A stretch of 64,000 nucleotides of DNA, taken from the NCBI RefSeq assembly GCF_001591765.1, contig NZ_BCVN01000009.1, forward strand, positions 1-64,000, written 5' to 3'. Below are positions 28,535 to 36,965 of this stretch, in pieces (the stretch's first letter is position 1; the number at the start of each line of letters is the position of its first letter). A program made the position numbers and the translations under genes. The stretch comes from Pseudolactococcus raffinolactis NBRC 100932 (GTDB lineage: Bacteria; Bacillota; Bacilli; Lactobacillales; Streptococcaceae). Under the pieces are notes generated by a model, which searched no databases, was not told the DNA's origin, and saw only the letters and a program-made list of their open reading frames with translations.

Positions 28535-29071
28535 ATGACTGATATTCGAATTATCAAAACCCGTCAGGCCATTGAAATGGCGATGAGCGACTTACTCAAA
28601 GAAAAAACGTTTGACCAAATTACAACAACAGAATTAGTCAAACGTGCCGGGATTAGCCGCTCTAGCTTTTACACCCACTACCAAGATAAATATGAGATGA
28701 TTGATCAGTATCAAAGCGTTTTTTTCACGAAAGTCGAAACGATTTTTGATCAAAATGGTACGGATGTCCGCAATGCCATCTTTGAAATTTTTGATTTTCT
28801 CTATCAGGAATCCGTTTTATCAGCCCTGCTTTCTGAAAATGGCACTCGTGAGATTCATATCTACCTACGACAAAAACTCAAAACCTTGTTAACCACGGTC
28901 ATACCACCACATTTGTCCCCTAAAAAAATGGATCAGGTCAGGATTGACTATCAAACCACTTATTCTGCCCATGCCATTTTCGGGATGGTTCAGTTGTGGA
29001 TCAAACGAGGAAAAAAAGAAAGTCCGAAAGAAATTACGGACACTTTAATTGCGATTGTTGGACATTTCTAA
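28535..29071 (+). CDS. TetR/AcrR family regulator
   Basis: A 178-aa regulator. The N-terminal HTH reads TRQAIEMAMSDLLKEKTFDQ, then ITTTELVKRAGISRSSFYTH and YQDKYEMIDQYQ; the C-terminal part is a TetR_C_3-type ligand domain. AAAAGG lies 8 bases before the ATG. It is divergent from the YhgE/Pip gene, a common pairing, and probably represses it. It converges with the exonuclease gene with only 7 bases between the stops. Confidence 0.92.
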   Translation: MTDIRIIKTRQAIEMAMSDLLKEKTFDQITTTELVKRAGISRSSFYTHYQDKYEMIDQYQSVFFTKVETIFDQNGTDVRNAIFEIFDFLYQESVLSALLSENGTREIHIYLRQKLKTLLTTVIPPHLSPKKMDQVRIDYQTTYSAHAIFGMVQLWIKRGKKESPKEITDTLIAIVGHF

Positions 29072-29078
29072 GTCACGC

Positions 29079-29675
29079 CTAAAACAAACCAGCCAGACCA
29101 GCAAAGGGATTATCGTCATCGTTAATCTCTTTTTCATTTTGCTTACTCAACAGTTTCTCAGCCTCTTGCGTATCTTTCATGGCCTCGTAAACACGCGCTG
29201 TCATCCTAGCATCGGCCAAAGCATTGTGCGCATTTTTCTCCGCAACATTAAAAAACTCAGCCAAAGATTTTAACTGGAAGTTCTTCATACCGTGCAGTTT
29301 ATTGTCGCGCATGCTATCAGCAATTTCATAGACGTCTAAAGCATAAGCATCGGTTAAATCGAGACCTTTCGCTAGTAGTATCGGAAGGTCGGATTTATTG
29401 GCATTATAGCCGATTACTGGCAAGTCTCCAACGAAAGCTTTTAAGTCTGCTAAGACAGTTTCTGCCTTTGCTGCTGTCAAAACCTTTTCTTGCGTAATGC
29501 CAGTCAACCCGACAACAAAAGAGTTAAGTGGGACATCCGAGTAAACAAAAGCATCGAAATCTGCCGTTTCAGTGCCATTGTCAAAACGAACTGCCGACAC
29601 TTGAATCAGATGCTCAACCTCATCTACTGTATTAAATTCCAAGTCAAATGCGATATATTGATCTAAACTTTCCAT
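29079..29675 (-). CDS. DnaQ-like 3'-5' exonuclease (DEDDh)
   Basis: A 198-aa protein with one exonuclease domain: motif I YIAFDLEFNT (Asp11, Glu13), motif II IGYNANKSDLPIL and motif III HNALADARMTARVYEAM with the DEDDh His and Asp. Such stand-alone domains act in DNA or RNA end trimming or proofreading. The C-terminal NPFAGLAGLF tail is short and could bind a partner such as a sliding clamp, which is a guess. Start ATG with GAGG upstream. Confidence 0.9.
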   Translation of the reverse strand: MESLDQYIAFDLEFNTVDEVEHLIQVSAVRFDNGTETADFDAFVYSDVPLNSFVVGLTGITQEKVLTAAKAETVLADLKAFVGDLPVIGYNANKSDLPILLAKGLDLTDAYALDVYEIADSMRDNKLHGMKNFQLKSLAEFFNVAEKNAHNALADARMTARVYEAMKDTQEAEKLLSKQNEKEINDDDNPFAGLAGLF

Positions 29676-29769
29676 TTTTACCTCATCATTTCATTTTCGT
29701 TTGGCTGTCTGCGCTAGATCAACCTTTTTCCTACATATTTTACCATATTTCAGGCAAAATTGTGGGGAG

Positions 29770-29795
29770 CAAAAAAAGCACCGAAGCGCTTTTTC
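29770..29795 (-). terminator. Terminator of the DUF1304 gene
   Basis: On the minus strand AAGCGC-TTCG-GTGCTT has a UUCG tetraloop and is followed by seven T. Confidence 0.8.
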
Positions 29796-29807
29796 AGATG
29801 CTGTTGC

Positions 29808-30173
29808 TTAAAAGTTAATAAAAGTTGCGATTAGCGCAAGGATTGCCAAACCGCCTTGGGTTAAAATGATTTTTTTATTGCTGGTCACGCTACCATAGAG
29901 GGCAACTAGGATGACGTTAATCAAGATAAGGCGCGTCATTTCAAGTGATGCTGATGAAATGTAGATGCTGTAAAGCAAGCCCAAACCAATTAAACCGTTG
30001 TAAACCCCTTGGTTTTTTAAGAGGACATTAATCGTCTCGTTTTTAAGGTCTGCTTTGGCGATGTTAAAAGTACGGCTCGTTGCGTCAGATGTTGTCGCGA
30101 TAGTTTCGATATACAGAATATAAAAGAATTCAATCGCCACTAAAGTAGCGAGTACAGTAGATAAAATAGTCAT
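29808..30173 (-). CDS. DUF1304 family membrane protein
   Basis: A 121-aa protein with four membrane helices, including the conserved NQGVYNGLIGLGLLYSI segment and the C-terminal ILTQGGLAILALIATFINF. The function is unknown in the family. AAGGGG lies 8 bases before the ATG. It follows the nitroreductase gene on the same strand but is separated from it by about 220 bases full of hairpins, so it may have its own promoter. Confidence 0.88.
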   Translation of the reverse strand: MTILSTVLATLVAIEFFYILYIETIATTSDATSRTFNIAKADLKNETINVLLKNQGVYNGLIGLGLLYSIYISSASLEMTRLILINVILVALYGSVTSNKKIILTQGGLAILALIATFINF

Positions 30174-30238
30174 TTTAATTTCCCCTTTTTAAATGAAAGT
30201 GATTATTTGAACTTCAAGCTAACTTCTTAGGAAAATAG

Positions 30239-30380
30239 ATGATTTATGAACCTGCGCAAGCGCAGAAGTTTCACCAGCGACGAGTAATCGCAGGAGCACC
30301 TTAAATCCCTAATTTTCTACAGAAGTTTGTGGCTGCGATTACTCGCCACAGAAAAACCATATGCGACTTCGTCGCACCAC
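30239..30380. repeat. Cluster of three hairpins, one with 13-bp arms
   Basis: CTGCGC-AA-GCGCAG (30252-30265), CGAGTAATCGCAG (30281-30293) with its exact complement CTGCGATTACTCG (30333-30345), and TGCGAC-TTC-GTCGCA (30360-30375). It lies between the nitroreductase stop and the DUF1304 gene and is GC-richer than its flanks. It may be an inserted palindromic element; no coding potential was seen. Confidence 0.55.
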
Positions 30381-30396
30381 CTTCAGTATCATGCTA

Positions 30397-31032
30397 TTAC
30401 TTAAATGTTGTAAATTTATCAGCAGCCAAGCGGACTGAATCGTAGCCGACTTCTGCTGCTTTACCGAGTGACAAGACCATAACAGGTACGAAACGTTCTG
30501 GATCCAAGTCAAATGCTGCAGCGATTTGATCCGCTTCAAAACCACCGATTGGGTTGGTATCGTAGCCGTGTGCACGTGCGCTCAACATCAATTGCATCGC
30601 AGCCAAACTTGCGTCAATTTTAACCACATCGTTCATTTGCGCTTTTGTAAAGTTTTTGTAGTAAGGAATGATTGCGCCGATTTGTTGGTCGCGCACTTCT
30701 TGTGACATCTTGCCTTCAGCAACTGCTTTGTCATAGATTTCTTCACCAAATTCGTAACATTGCATATCGCCAAAGATCAAGATCATAGCTGATGATGTGT
30801 CGTTTTGGCGTGTGTTGAAACGGATCAATGGTTTCAAAGTCGCTTTTGCTTCATCGCTTTCAACGATGACAAAGCGCCAAGGTTGCATATTCACTGAAGA
30901 AGGTGCAAGCGTTGCTTCTTCGATCATTTCCAACATTTCTTCACGAGAAATTTTAACCGTTTCATCGTAAACACGGATCGATTTTCTGTTGTAGGCGATA
31001 TCTGAAAAATCATTATTTTTTAAAGTTGTCAT
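30397..31032 (-). CDS. Nitroreductase family protein
   Basis: A 211-aa FMN-dependent oxidoreductase: YNRKSIRVYD (FMN-binding Arg), EEATLAPSSVNMQPWRFVIV, MQLMLSARAHGYDTNPIGGFEADQIAA and VPVMVLSLGKA. Members reduce nitro compounds, quinones or flavins using NAD(P)H. It lies 13 bases after a MarR regulator gene and is very probably its target and operon partner, suggesting induction by a toxic aromatic or oxidative signal. Confidence 0.93.
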   Translation of the reverse strand: MTTLKNNDFSDIAYNRKSIRVYDETVKISREEMLEMIEEATLAPSSVNMQPWRFVIVESDEAKATLKPLIRFNTRQNDTSSAMILIFGDMQCYEFGEEIYDKAVAEGKMSQEVRDQQIGAIIPYYKNFTKAQMNDVVKIDASLAAMQLMLSARAHGYDTNPIGGFEADQIAAAFDLDPERFVPVMVLSLGKAAEVGYDSVRLAADKFTTFK

Positions 31033-31045
31033 TATATAGCTTCTT

Positions 31046-31453
31046 TCATTTATTTATTTTATTTAACAAGGTTAAGAGTTGCACTTCTTCTTCATCACTG
31101 AGGCCGAAGTATAGGTCCTTTTCCAAGGACTCATGGTGCTGCTCACAGTCAGCGAGTTCTTTTTGAGCCAGATCAGTAATCTGAACATAGATTTCACGAT
31201 TGTTGAGATCATTTCGTTTACGTGTGACATAGGATAAATCCTGTAGTCGTTTGAGATGACGTGTCACAGCCGCACGATCAATACCTAACTCCTGCTGCAG
31301 TTGCGTTTGCGAACAAGGCCCCTGCGCATTAATAAATAAGAGCATTTCATAGCGTGTGATACTAAAACCAGTACTCTTTTCAAATCGACTCACCAATTCT
31401 TGATTGGCAAGTTTTAATTGATAGAGTAACTTACTTTTATTGACAAGTGTCAA
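31046..31453 (-). CDS. MarR family transcriptional regulator
   Basis: A 135-aa winged-helix protein: SRFEKSTGFSITRYEMLLFI, TQLQQELGIDRAAVTRHLKR, and the wing RKRNDLNNREIYVQITDLAQ. The start is set at TTG 31453 with GAGGAG 8-10 bases upstream; an upstream TTG at 31474 has no such site. It is the first gene of a two-gene operon with the nitroreductase. A perfect TTGACCGGTCAA palindrome lies directly upstream. Confidence 0.9.
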   Translation of the reverse strand: MTLVNKSKLLYQLKLANQELVSRFEKSTGFSITRYEMLLFINAQGPCSQTQLQQELGIDRAAVTRHLKRLQDLSYVTRKRNDLNNREIYVQITDLAQKELADCEQHHESLEKDLYFGLSDEEEVQLLTLLNKINK

Positions 31454-31480
31454 GGCAATCTCTCCTCTCTCCAACTATTA

Positions 31481-31507
31481 TTGACCGGTCAACAGTTGAT
31501 GAGTCAA
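31481..31507 (-). promoter_or_regulatory. MarR operator
   Basis: TTGACCGGTCAA (31481-31492) is a perfect 12-bp palindrome; a looser TTGATGAGTCAA follows at 31496-31507. They start 28 bases from the marR start codon, so occupancy should block transcription. Assignment to this MarR protein is inferred. Confidence 0.7.
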
Positions 31508-31553
31508 TAATACCATGTGCTCCATTTTTTGTAAAGATATTTAACTCGAAAAA

Positions 31554-32660
31554 TTAAATTGTCACTAAAACAAATCCAATACCGAAAAAGATAACCAGAT
31601 AGACAACATTGATCAAGGTAAATTGCCGGATAAATTTTTTGACTGTGCCATCATGAACAAATGCCTGATACTGTCTGAGCGCAAGGAGATTGGCTAGAGA
31701 GGCAATAAAAGTACCCAGACCACCCACTGTAACACCTAGATAGAGAGCTGCTACATGATCAGTAAATTTTGACAGAAGCACTGCAGCAGGGACATTACTG
31801 ATGACCTGACTCATGCCTACCGACGTGGTAAAGACTGAAGTGTTATGCGTCATATAAGTCGCCAGAAAATCATGAATCAAGGGAATCCGACTGACCGCAC
31901 CCACGATGATAAAGAAGTTGATAAAAGTCAAAATGATGCCATAGTCCACTTCTGCTACAATCTCACCCTTAATCCAGAAAGCGCAGGCTAAACTAGCAAT
32001 CAAGGCAAACCAAATCGAGATGACTGATAAAACACCCATAAGGACGATCAAGGTCGTCACAACTAATATGATAACTTGGGTAAGATTTATGGCGATATGA
32101 GGTGTTTTTACAGCGGCTATTTTAGCTTTTGAAAAACCGAACAGAACGATAAAAAGCGTTGCCAAACTAATCAAGCCAATCGGTAGCGACAGCTTTAAAA
32201 AAGCCAAGATGTCCAAATGAAAATAAGACACCAGATAAAGATTTTGAGGATTGCCAAAAGGCGTCATAGCACTGCCAAGATTGGCATAAACCGTCATCAG
32301 ACTCACCAACCCAATCGTCGGCAACTTGACCTGCCTTCTGATATTAAAAACAATCGGAATCAGTGTTAAAATCGCGACATCATTGGTAAACAGCATGGCC
32401 CCGAAAAATGAAAATAGCAGAATCACCATAACAATCGCCCTAATTGACTGACATTTCTCGATGATCACATTTGCCATATATCTAAGCAGATGTAACTTCT
32501 CGTAGATGGCAATCGTGATCATGAGAGTAAGCAAGGCGAGAATCGTTTTCAAATCAATATCCGCTAGGTGAATAGTGCCAAGGCTTAAAGCCAAAATGGC
32601 TAAAACTAGCGTTACTAAAAATGTTTTATCCGTGAAAATTCGTTTTATATTTGATATCAT
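31554..32660 (-). CDS. SLC13/ArsB-type anion permease
   Basis: A 368-aa protein with about 10-11 membrane helices of the ion transporter superfamily (citrate/arsenite/Na+:H+ type). The pattern includes MLFTNDVAILTLIPI, NLGSAMTPFGNPQNLYLVS and a second-half copy SQVISNVPAAVLLSKFTDH. The TND..LT and GNPQN motifs line the substrate path in the family. Substrate not readable (dicarboxylates, citrate or other anions). It is monocistronic, with AGGA before the ATG. The 337-base gap between it and phoU holds the phoU terminator and nothing else I can name. Confidence 0.87.
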   Translation of the reverse strand: MISNIKRIFTDKTFLVTLVLAILALSLGTIHLADIDLKTILALLTLMITIAIYEKLHLLRYMANVIIEKCQSIRAIVMVILLFSFFGAMLFTNDVAILTLIPIVFNIRRQVKLPTIGLVSLMTVYANLGSAMTPFGNPQNLYLVSYFHLDILAFLKLSLPIGLISLATLFIVLFGFSKAKIAAVKTPHIAINLTQVIILVVTTLIVLMGVLSVISIWFALIASLACAFWIKGEIVAEVDYGIILTFINFFIIVGAVSRIPLIHDFLATYMTHNTSVFTTSVGMSQVISNVPAAVLLSKFTDHVAALYLGVTVGGLGTFIASLANLLALRQYQAFVHDGTVKKFIRQFTLINVVYLVIFFGIGFVLVTI

Positions 32661-32944
32661 ATCCTGTCCTTATGCCTTAATCACTGATGAAGCTATCTGT
32701 TATTTTATCACATTATAAAGCCGAAAACAGGTTTTCTTGTCTAATAAATCATACAATCACATAAAAACTAGTAATCAAAGAAAGAATACTAAATTGATAT
32801 CCTTCCTGTCAACGAAGTATTGCTAAATTAGCAAAAGAGCCATTAACATTTTTAAAATAAGTCAAAACGACTAGATAAGAGATTGAATTAGTCGATTTAG
32901 CAACCAGTTATACAATCACATCACAATTTGATTCACAAAGCATA

Positions 32945-32982
32945 CAAAAAACACAACTGCTGTGACTGACAAAGCAATTGTG
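32945..32982 (-). terminator. Terminator of the pst-phoU operon
   Basis: On the minus strand CACAATTGCT pairs with AGCAGTTGTG (one G-U pair) and is followed by TTTTTTG, 16 bases past the phoU stop. Confidence 0.8.
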
Positions 32983-32997
32983 CTATCTTTTTCTAAC

Positions 32998-33651
32998 TTA
33001 CAATTCAACAATCTTACCAGTTTTCAGATAAACGATCCACTCACAAAGGTTTTTCGCGTAGTCGCTGATCCGTTTCAAGTACATAATTGTCAACAAGTAA
33101 TCTTTACCTGTCGTAATCGTTTCCTTGTTTTCTTCCATAGCTGATAATGTTTTGTTTTGAATCTCACCATACATTTGGTCAACCGTGTCATCCCAGAGTG
33201 CGATTTCGCGTGCGCGATCAGCATCACCTTGAATGTAGGCATTGAGTGCCGCATCCACGATTGATTTAACACGCTCACCCATAAGTGAAATGTCTTCCTC
33301 AACAACATGAATCCGTTCTTCACCTTTTAAGCTAATCGTAGCTTTGGCGATTGAAACCGCGTGGTCTCCCATACGTTCCAAATCTGATGAAGCTTTCAAG
33401 ACAGTAATAATCGTCCGCAAATCATGTGAAACAGGTTGCTGTAAGGCAATCATTTCTAGTGATTTCGTTTCCAATTTTGTTTCTTGATCATTGATTTGTT
33501 GATCAGCTTCTATCACGTCTTCTGCCAAATCACGATCGTGACTGACGAAAGCACGGACAGAACGATTCACCTGAGCAGACACTTGCGTACCCATCGAATA
33601 AAACTGATTGTGTAGTTTATTAAGTTCTTCTTCAAATTGTGTTCTTAACAT
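32998..33651 (-). CDS. phoU: Phosphate signalling/transport regulator PhoU
   Basis: A 217-aa all-helical protein with two PhoU repeats, each with a metal-binding-type motif (VIEADQQINDQETKLE and SSDLERMGDHAVSIAKA in the first; LKRISDYAKNLCEWIVYL in the second). PhoU links Pst transport to phosphate signalling and limits uptake when phosphate is plentiful. It is the last gene of the pst operon, after a methyltransferase gene. GGAG lies before the ATG. Confidence 0.96.
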   Translation of the reverse strand: MLRTQFEEELNKLHNQFYSMGTQVSAQVNRSVRAFVSHDRDLAEDVIEADQQINDQETKLETKSLEMIALQQPVSHDLRTIITVLKASSDLERMGDHAVSIAKATISLKGEERIHVVEEDISLMGERVKSIVDAALNAYIQGDADRAREIALWDDTVDQMYGEIQNKTLSAMEENKETITTGKDYLLTIMYLKRISDYAKNLCEWIVYLKTGKIVEL

Positions 33652-33681
33652 AAACGCTCCTTATTCTTACTTTCATTAGCA

Positions 33682-34308
33682 TTATTTTTTCTCAAAAATC
33701 AAACAACAAGCACCCTTTTTCTGTACCGTTTGACTTAAAGCTAGACCATTGGCTTCCGCCAAAGCAACCAAGACGTCAATCGTATATAATGTAAAACCAT
33801 ACTTGGTCATCGGTATTTTATTTAAATAGTCGCTATCATAAAGGACATTAATAAATCTTCCATCCTTTTTTAGCACACGACAAACTTCCGACAAACATTG
33901 CGAAATATCTTGCCAAAAATAAATAGTGTTGACTGTATAGATTTTGTCGAAAAAATCGGCTTTATAAGCTAATTGCTCGACTGATCCTTTGGTTAATATC
34001 ACACGATTTTCAGAAATTTTACTAGCATTTTTCTTGCTCGCAAGCGCCAACATATCATCTGAAATATCAATGCCATAAAGCTGATGAAAAGCTTGCTTTG
34101 ATAGGCGACGTATCAAGGTGCCATTCCCAAAACCAACTTCTAAAACTGTATCCTGAGATGAAAGCGCTAAGTGATCTTCTACCATCCGATACTGTTTTCG
34201 GTTCATCTGGTTCATGACATAACTCACCATTACTCCTGTCAAACCATCTGGCTTAGCAAATTTTTGGCGATGAATGCTGTGATTTTCATGGCTTGTTTTC
34301 CTAACCAA
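33682..34308 (-). CDS. Class I SAM-dependent methyltransferase inside the pst operon
   Basis: A 208-aa Rossmann methyltransferase: motif [15 protein letters not shown], then [33 protein letters not shown] and [13 protein letters not shown]. The sequence resembles UbiE/Methyltransf_11-type proteins of unknown substrate. It starts at a TTG (34308) that overlaps the end of pstB2 by 8 bases and lies 30 bases before phoU, so it is an integral member of the operon. Such a gene is not part of the standard pst set. Function unknown; a link to phosphate stress is inferred from position. Confidence 0.85.
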   Translation of the reverse strand: MVRKTSHENHSIHRQKFAKPDGLTGVMVSYVMNQMNRKQYRMVEDHLALSSQDTVLEVGFGNGTLIRRLSKQAFHQLYGIDISDDMLALASKKNASKISENRVILTKGSVEQLAYKADFFDKIYTVNTIYFWQDISQCLSEVCRVLKKDGRFINVLYDSDYLNKIPMTKYGFTLYTIDVLVALAEANGLALSQTVQKKGACCLIFEKK

Positions 34309-35059
34309 ATTTACCTGTCACATAGTCCGATGTTGACTGTTCTTTTGGATCCAAGAAAATTTTCTTAGTTTTGTCATACTCGATCAGCTCACCATTTAGG
34401 AAAAAGGCTGTCCGATCAGAAATCCGGCTGGCTTGTTGCATCGAGTGAGTCACGATTAAAATCGTATAACGCTCTTTTAAGTCTAACAGCATGGTCTCAA
34501 TTTTACCAGCGGAAATTGGATCGAGTGCTGATGTCGGTTCATCTAGCAAGAGAATATCAGGATTAACAGCTAGAACCCGTGCGATACAAACACGTTGCTG
34601 TTGTCCACCTGAAAGTCCTAGTGCTGAACTGTGGAGTTTATCCTTAACTTCATCCCAGATATTTGCGGCTTTCAAAGATTCTTCCACCGCTTCATCTAAA
34701 ATCGCCTTGTCCTTCACGCCCTTGAGACGCAAGCCATAAATCACATTTTCATAGATAGAAAAGGGAAAAGGATTAGGCTGTTGAAAAACCATACCGATTT
34801 CCTTACGCAGCTCAACCATATCCGTTTTCGGACTATAAATATCACCGTCCTTATACATGATTTTGCCCGTCACTTTAGCAGATGGCACCAAATCATTCAT
34901 CCGATTAATAGACCGTAAAAGCGTCGACTTGCCTGATCCCGAAGGTCCAATCAAGGCAGTGATCTCGCCCGGATAAAAATCCATGTTAATATCAAATAAA
35001 GATTGCTTTTTGCCATAGAAAAGCGACAAATCTTTCACTTGTAAAATAGGTTCTGTCAT
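34301..35059 (-). CDS. pstB: Phosphate ABC transporter ATPase, second copy
   Basis: A 252-aa ABC ATPase: [39 protein letters not shown], signature [16 protein letters not shown], Walker [14 protein letters not shown] and VTHSMQQA. These are PstB hallmarks. It works with PstA/PstC at the inner face of the membrane. AAGGAAA lies before the ATG. It is more distant from pstB1 than a recent duplicate would be; two PstB proteins also occur in streptococci and L. lactis. Confidence 0.96.
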   Translation of the reverse strand: MTEPILQVKDLSLFYGKKQSLFDINMDFYPGEITALIGPSGSGKSTLLRSINRMNDLVPSAKVTGKIMYKDGDIYSPKTDMVELRKEIGMVFQQPNPFPFSIYENVIYGLRLKGVKDKAILDEAVEESLKAANIWDEVKDKLHSSALGLSGGQQQRVCIARVLAVNPDILLLDEPTSALDPISAGKIETMLLDLKERYTILIVTHSMQQASRISDRTAFFLNGELIEYDKTKKIFLDPKEQSTSDYVTGKFG

Positions 35060-35139
35060 AATGTTTCCTTAATCTTTTTGCTCAGGCGCATTTGTGGCGC
35101 TTTGACGTTTTAATGTCTTCAGCCATGCGACCTAAGATT

Positions 35140-35943
35140 TTAACCGAAATGTCCTGATACGTAATCCCCAGTAGATTTAAGCTCAGGGCGCGTAAAGATT
35201 TTTGCTGTCTTATCGTATTCGATTAAATCACCTGAATAGAAAAATCCAGTATAATCACTCGCCCGTGCCGCTTGTTGCATGTTGTGCGTCACGATAATGA
35301 TCGTATAATTTTCCTTGAGAGTCATCATCGTTTCTTCAAGCTGCATCGTCGAAATCGGATCAAGTGCTGATGCTGGTTCGTCCATTAATAAAATATCTGG
35401 CTTAACCGCAATCGCACGTGCGATACACAAGCGCTGTTGCTGACCACCTGAGAGCGCCAAAGCTGACTTGTCTAAATCGTCTTTAACCTGGTCCCAAAGG
35501 GCTGCTTGTTTAAGTGACGTTTCAACAGCCTCATCTAAAATTTTCTTATCTTTAATCCCTTGACGTTCTAGGGCGAAAGTAATATTGCGATAAATCGATT
35601 TAGAAAAGGGGTTGGGGCGTTGGAAAACCATGCCAATGTGTTTGCGCATTTCATAAACATTGACGTTTTGTTTATTCACATCCACACCTTGATAGTTAAT
35701 CTCGCCTGTGACTTTTGCAATAGCAATCGTATCATTCATCCGATTCAGACTACGCAGATAAGTTGATTTACCAGAACCAGAAGGTCCAATCAAAGCCGTA
35801 ATTTTATTTTTTTCAAACTTCATATCAATTCCCTTGATAGATTCGTTGCTACCGTAGTAGACATGTAAATCTTTTGTTTCAAGGGCAATTTCACGGCCAT
35901 CAAGACCAATGATATGACGTTCTTGCCAATCATAAGTTGCCAT
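35140..35943 (-). CDS. pstB: Phosphate ABC transporter ATPase, first copy
   Basis: A 267-aa ABC ATPase with [68 protein letters not shown] and VTHNMQQAARASDYTGFF. The start is set at ATG 35943 (MATYDWQERHIIGL) with AAAGGA 12 bases upstream. A longer frame to 36048 exists but its first 35 codons are a repeat element that also occurs before the histidine kinase gene, so the extension is false. It follows pstA. Confidence 0.95.
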   Translation of the reverse strand: MATYDWQERHIIGLDGREIALETKDLHVYYGSNESIKGIDMKFEKNKITALIGPSGSGKSTYLRSLNRMNDTIAIAKVTGEINYQGVDVNKQNVNVYEMRKHIGMVFQRPNPFSKSIYRNITFALERQGIKDKKILDEAVETSLKQAALWDQVKDDLDKSALALSGGQQQRLCIARAIAVKPDILLMDEPASALDPISTMQLEETMMTLKENYTIIIVTHNMQQAARASDYTGFFYSGDLIEYDKTAKIFTRPELKSTGDYVSGHFG

Positions 35944-35953
35944 TATATCGTCA

Positions 35954-36058
35954 TTTCCTTTCTTCGACTTCACTACGTGAAATCTTGAAACTTGACCTCC
36001 GCTGATGCTCCTGCCAAGCAAGGTCATCGCGAACTTACGTCCGCTCAAAGTCTTTCTT
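35954..36058 (-). repeat. 105-bp repeat element, copy A (before pstB1)
   Basis: The minus-strand sequence starts GAAAGACTTTGAGCGGACG and ends at the pstB1 ribosome binding site. It is about 80 percent identical by eye to 58636-58738 before the histidine kinase gene. Both have a TTCAC-(G)(A/T)A-GTGAA hairpin and a CAAGTTTCAAG segment. An open frame through it reads MSGR..MTLLGRS..GQVS in both copies, which explains falsely long gene models. Confidence 0.8.
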
Positions 36059-36077
36059 CCTGTTTCTTTTTCCTGTT

Positions 36078-36965
36078 TTACGATGCTGTCAATTTGCTAT
36101 GAATTTTCTTGCCGATAAAGCGTGCACCGAAATTGAACAAAAGCACAAAGATAATGAGGACTGCACTAGCTCCTGCAGAAACTGCTGCACCGTCTGGTAC
36201 AGTACCTTCACCGTTAACTTTCCAGATGTGAACGGCCAATGTTTCTGCCTGACGGAAAATCGAAATGGGTGAGCTGACTGACATGGGATTCCAGTTTGAC
36301 CAGTCAAGCGCTGGGGCTGATTGACCAGCTGTATAGATGAGCGCTGCGGCTTCCCCGAAGATACGACCAGATGACAAGACAACGCCTGTCACGATACCCG
36401 GCAATGCTTCTGGTACAATAACATGTAAAACTGTTTCCCAACGCGACAAGCCCAAAGCTAAGCCACCCTCACGTTGCGTATGATGCACCGCTTTTAGCGA
36501 TTCTTCGACATTACGTGTCATCAAAGGAAGGTTGAAGACAGTCAAGGCCAAGGCTCCTGAGATAATCGAGAAGCCATAACCGAACTGGACAACGAAGATC
36601 AAGAAACCAAACAAACCAACGACTACTGAAGGGAGTGAGCTCAAGATTTCAATCGATGTTCTAACCAAGTTAGTTACCCAAGAATTTTGGTTGGCATACT
36701 CAGATAGATAAATTCCTGCACCAAGTGACAAAGGAAATGAAATAATCATCGTAATCACGAGTAGGAAAATACTGTTAAAGAGCTGGATACCAATCCCGCC
36801 ACCGACTTCATAAGCCTTTGACGGACTAGTCAAGAAATGCCAAGAAATATGTGGTAAACCACGGACAAGAATGTACAGAAGTAAAGAGGCCAGAATCACA
36901 ACGATAATGCCCGAAATCACATAGAGGACACTTGTTGCCATTTTATCAGCTTTTTTAGGATTCAT
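36078..36965 (-). CDS. pstA: Phosphate ABC transporter permease PstA
   Basis: A 295-aa permease with six membrane helices: GGIGIQLFNSIFLLVITMII, SIEILSSLPSVVVGLFGFL, LALTVFNLPLMTRNVEESLK and the EAA loop REGGLALGLSRWETVLHVIVPEALPGI (20-residue core shown in part). It starts in the pstC stop (TAATG overlap), so the two are translationally coupled. It forms the membrane channel with PstC. Confidence 0.95.
   Translation of the reverse strand: MNPKKADKMATSVLYVISGIIVVILASLLLYILVRGLPHISWHFLTSPSKAYEVGGGIGIQLFNSIFLLVITMIISFPLSLGAGIYLSEYANQNSWVTNLVRTSIEILSSLPSVVVGLFGFLIFVVQFGYGFSIISGALALTVFNLPLMTRNVEESLKAVHHTQREGGLALGLSRWETVLHVIVPEALPGIVTGVVLSSGRIFGEAAALIYTAGQSAPALDWSNWNPMSVSSPISIFRQAETLAVHIWKVNGEGTVPDGAAVSAGASAVLIIFVLLFNFGARFIGKKIHSKLTAS

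Noticed and set aside
30239-30380. tRNA or other known structured RNA
   Set aside because: The hairpins do not form a cloverleaf, and no T-loop or acceptor stem is present.
32751-32921. 12-base direct repeat ATACAATCACAT in the gap before phoU
   Set aside because: Short, AT-rich and without further structure; chance is likely.
35944-36048. N-terminal extension of pstB1 (MSGRKFAMTLLGRS...)
   Set aside because: It is the translation of a repeat element that also precedes the histidine kinase gene; a good start with ribosome binding site lies at 35943.
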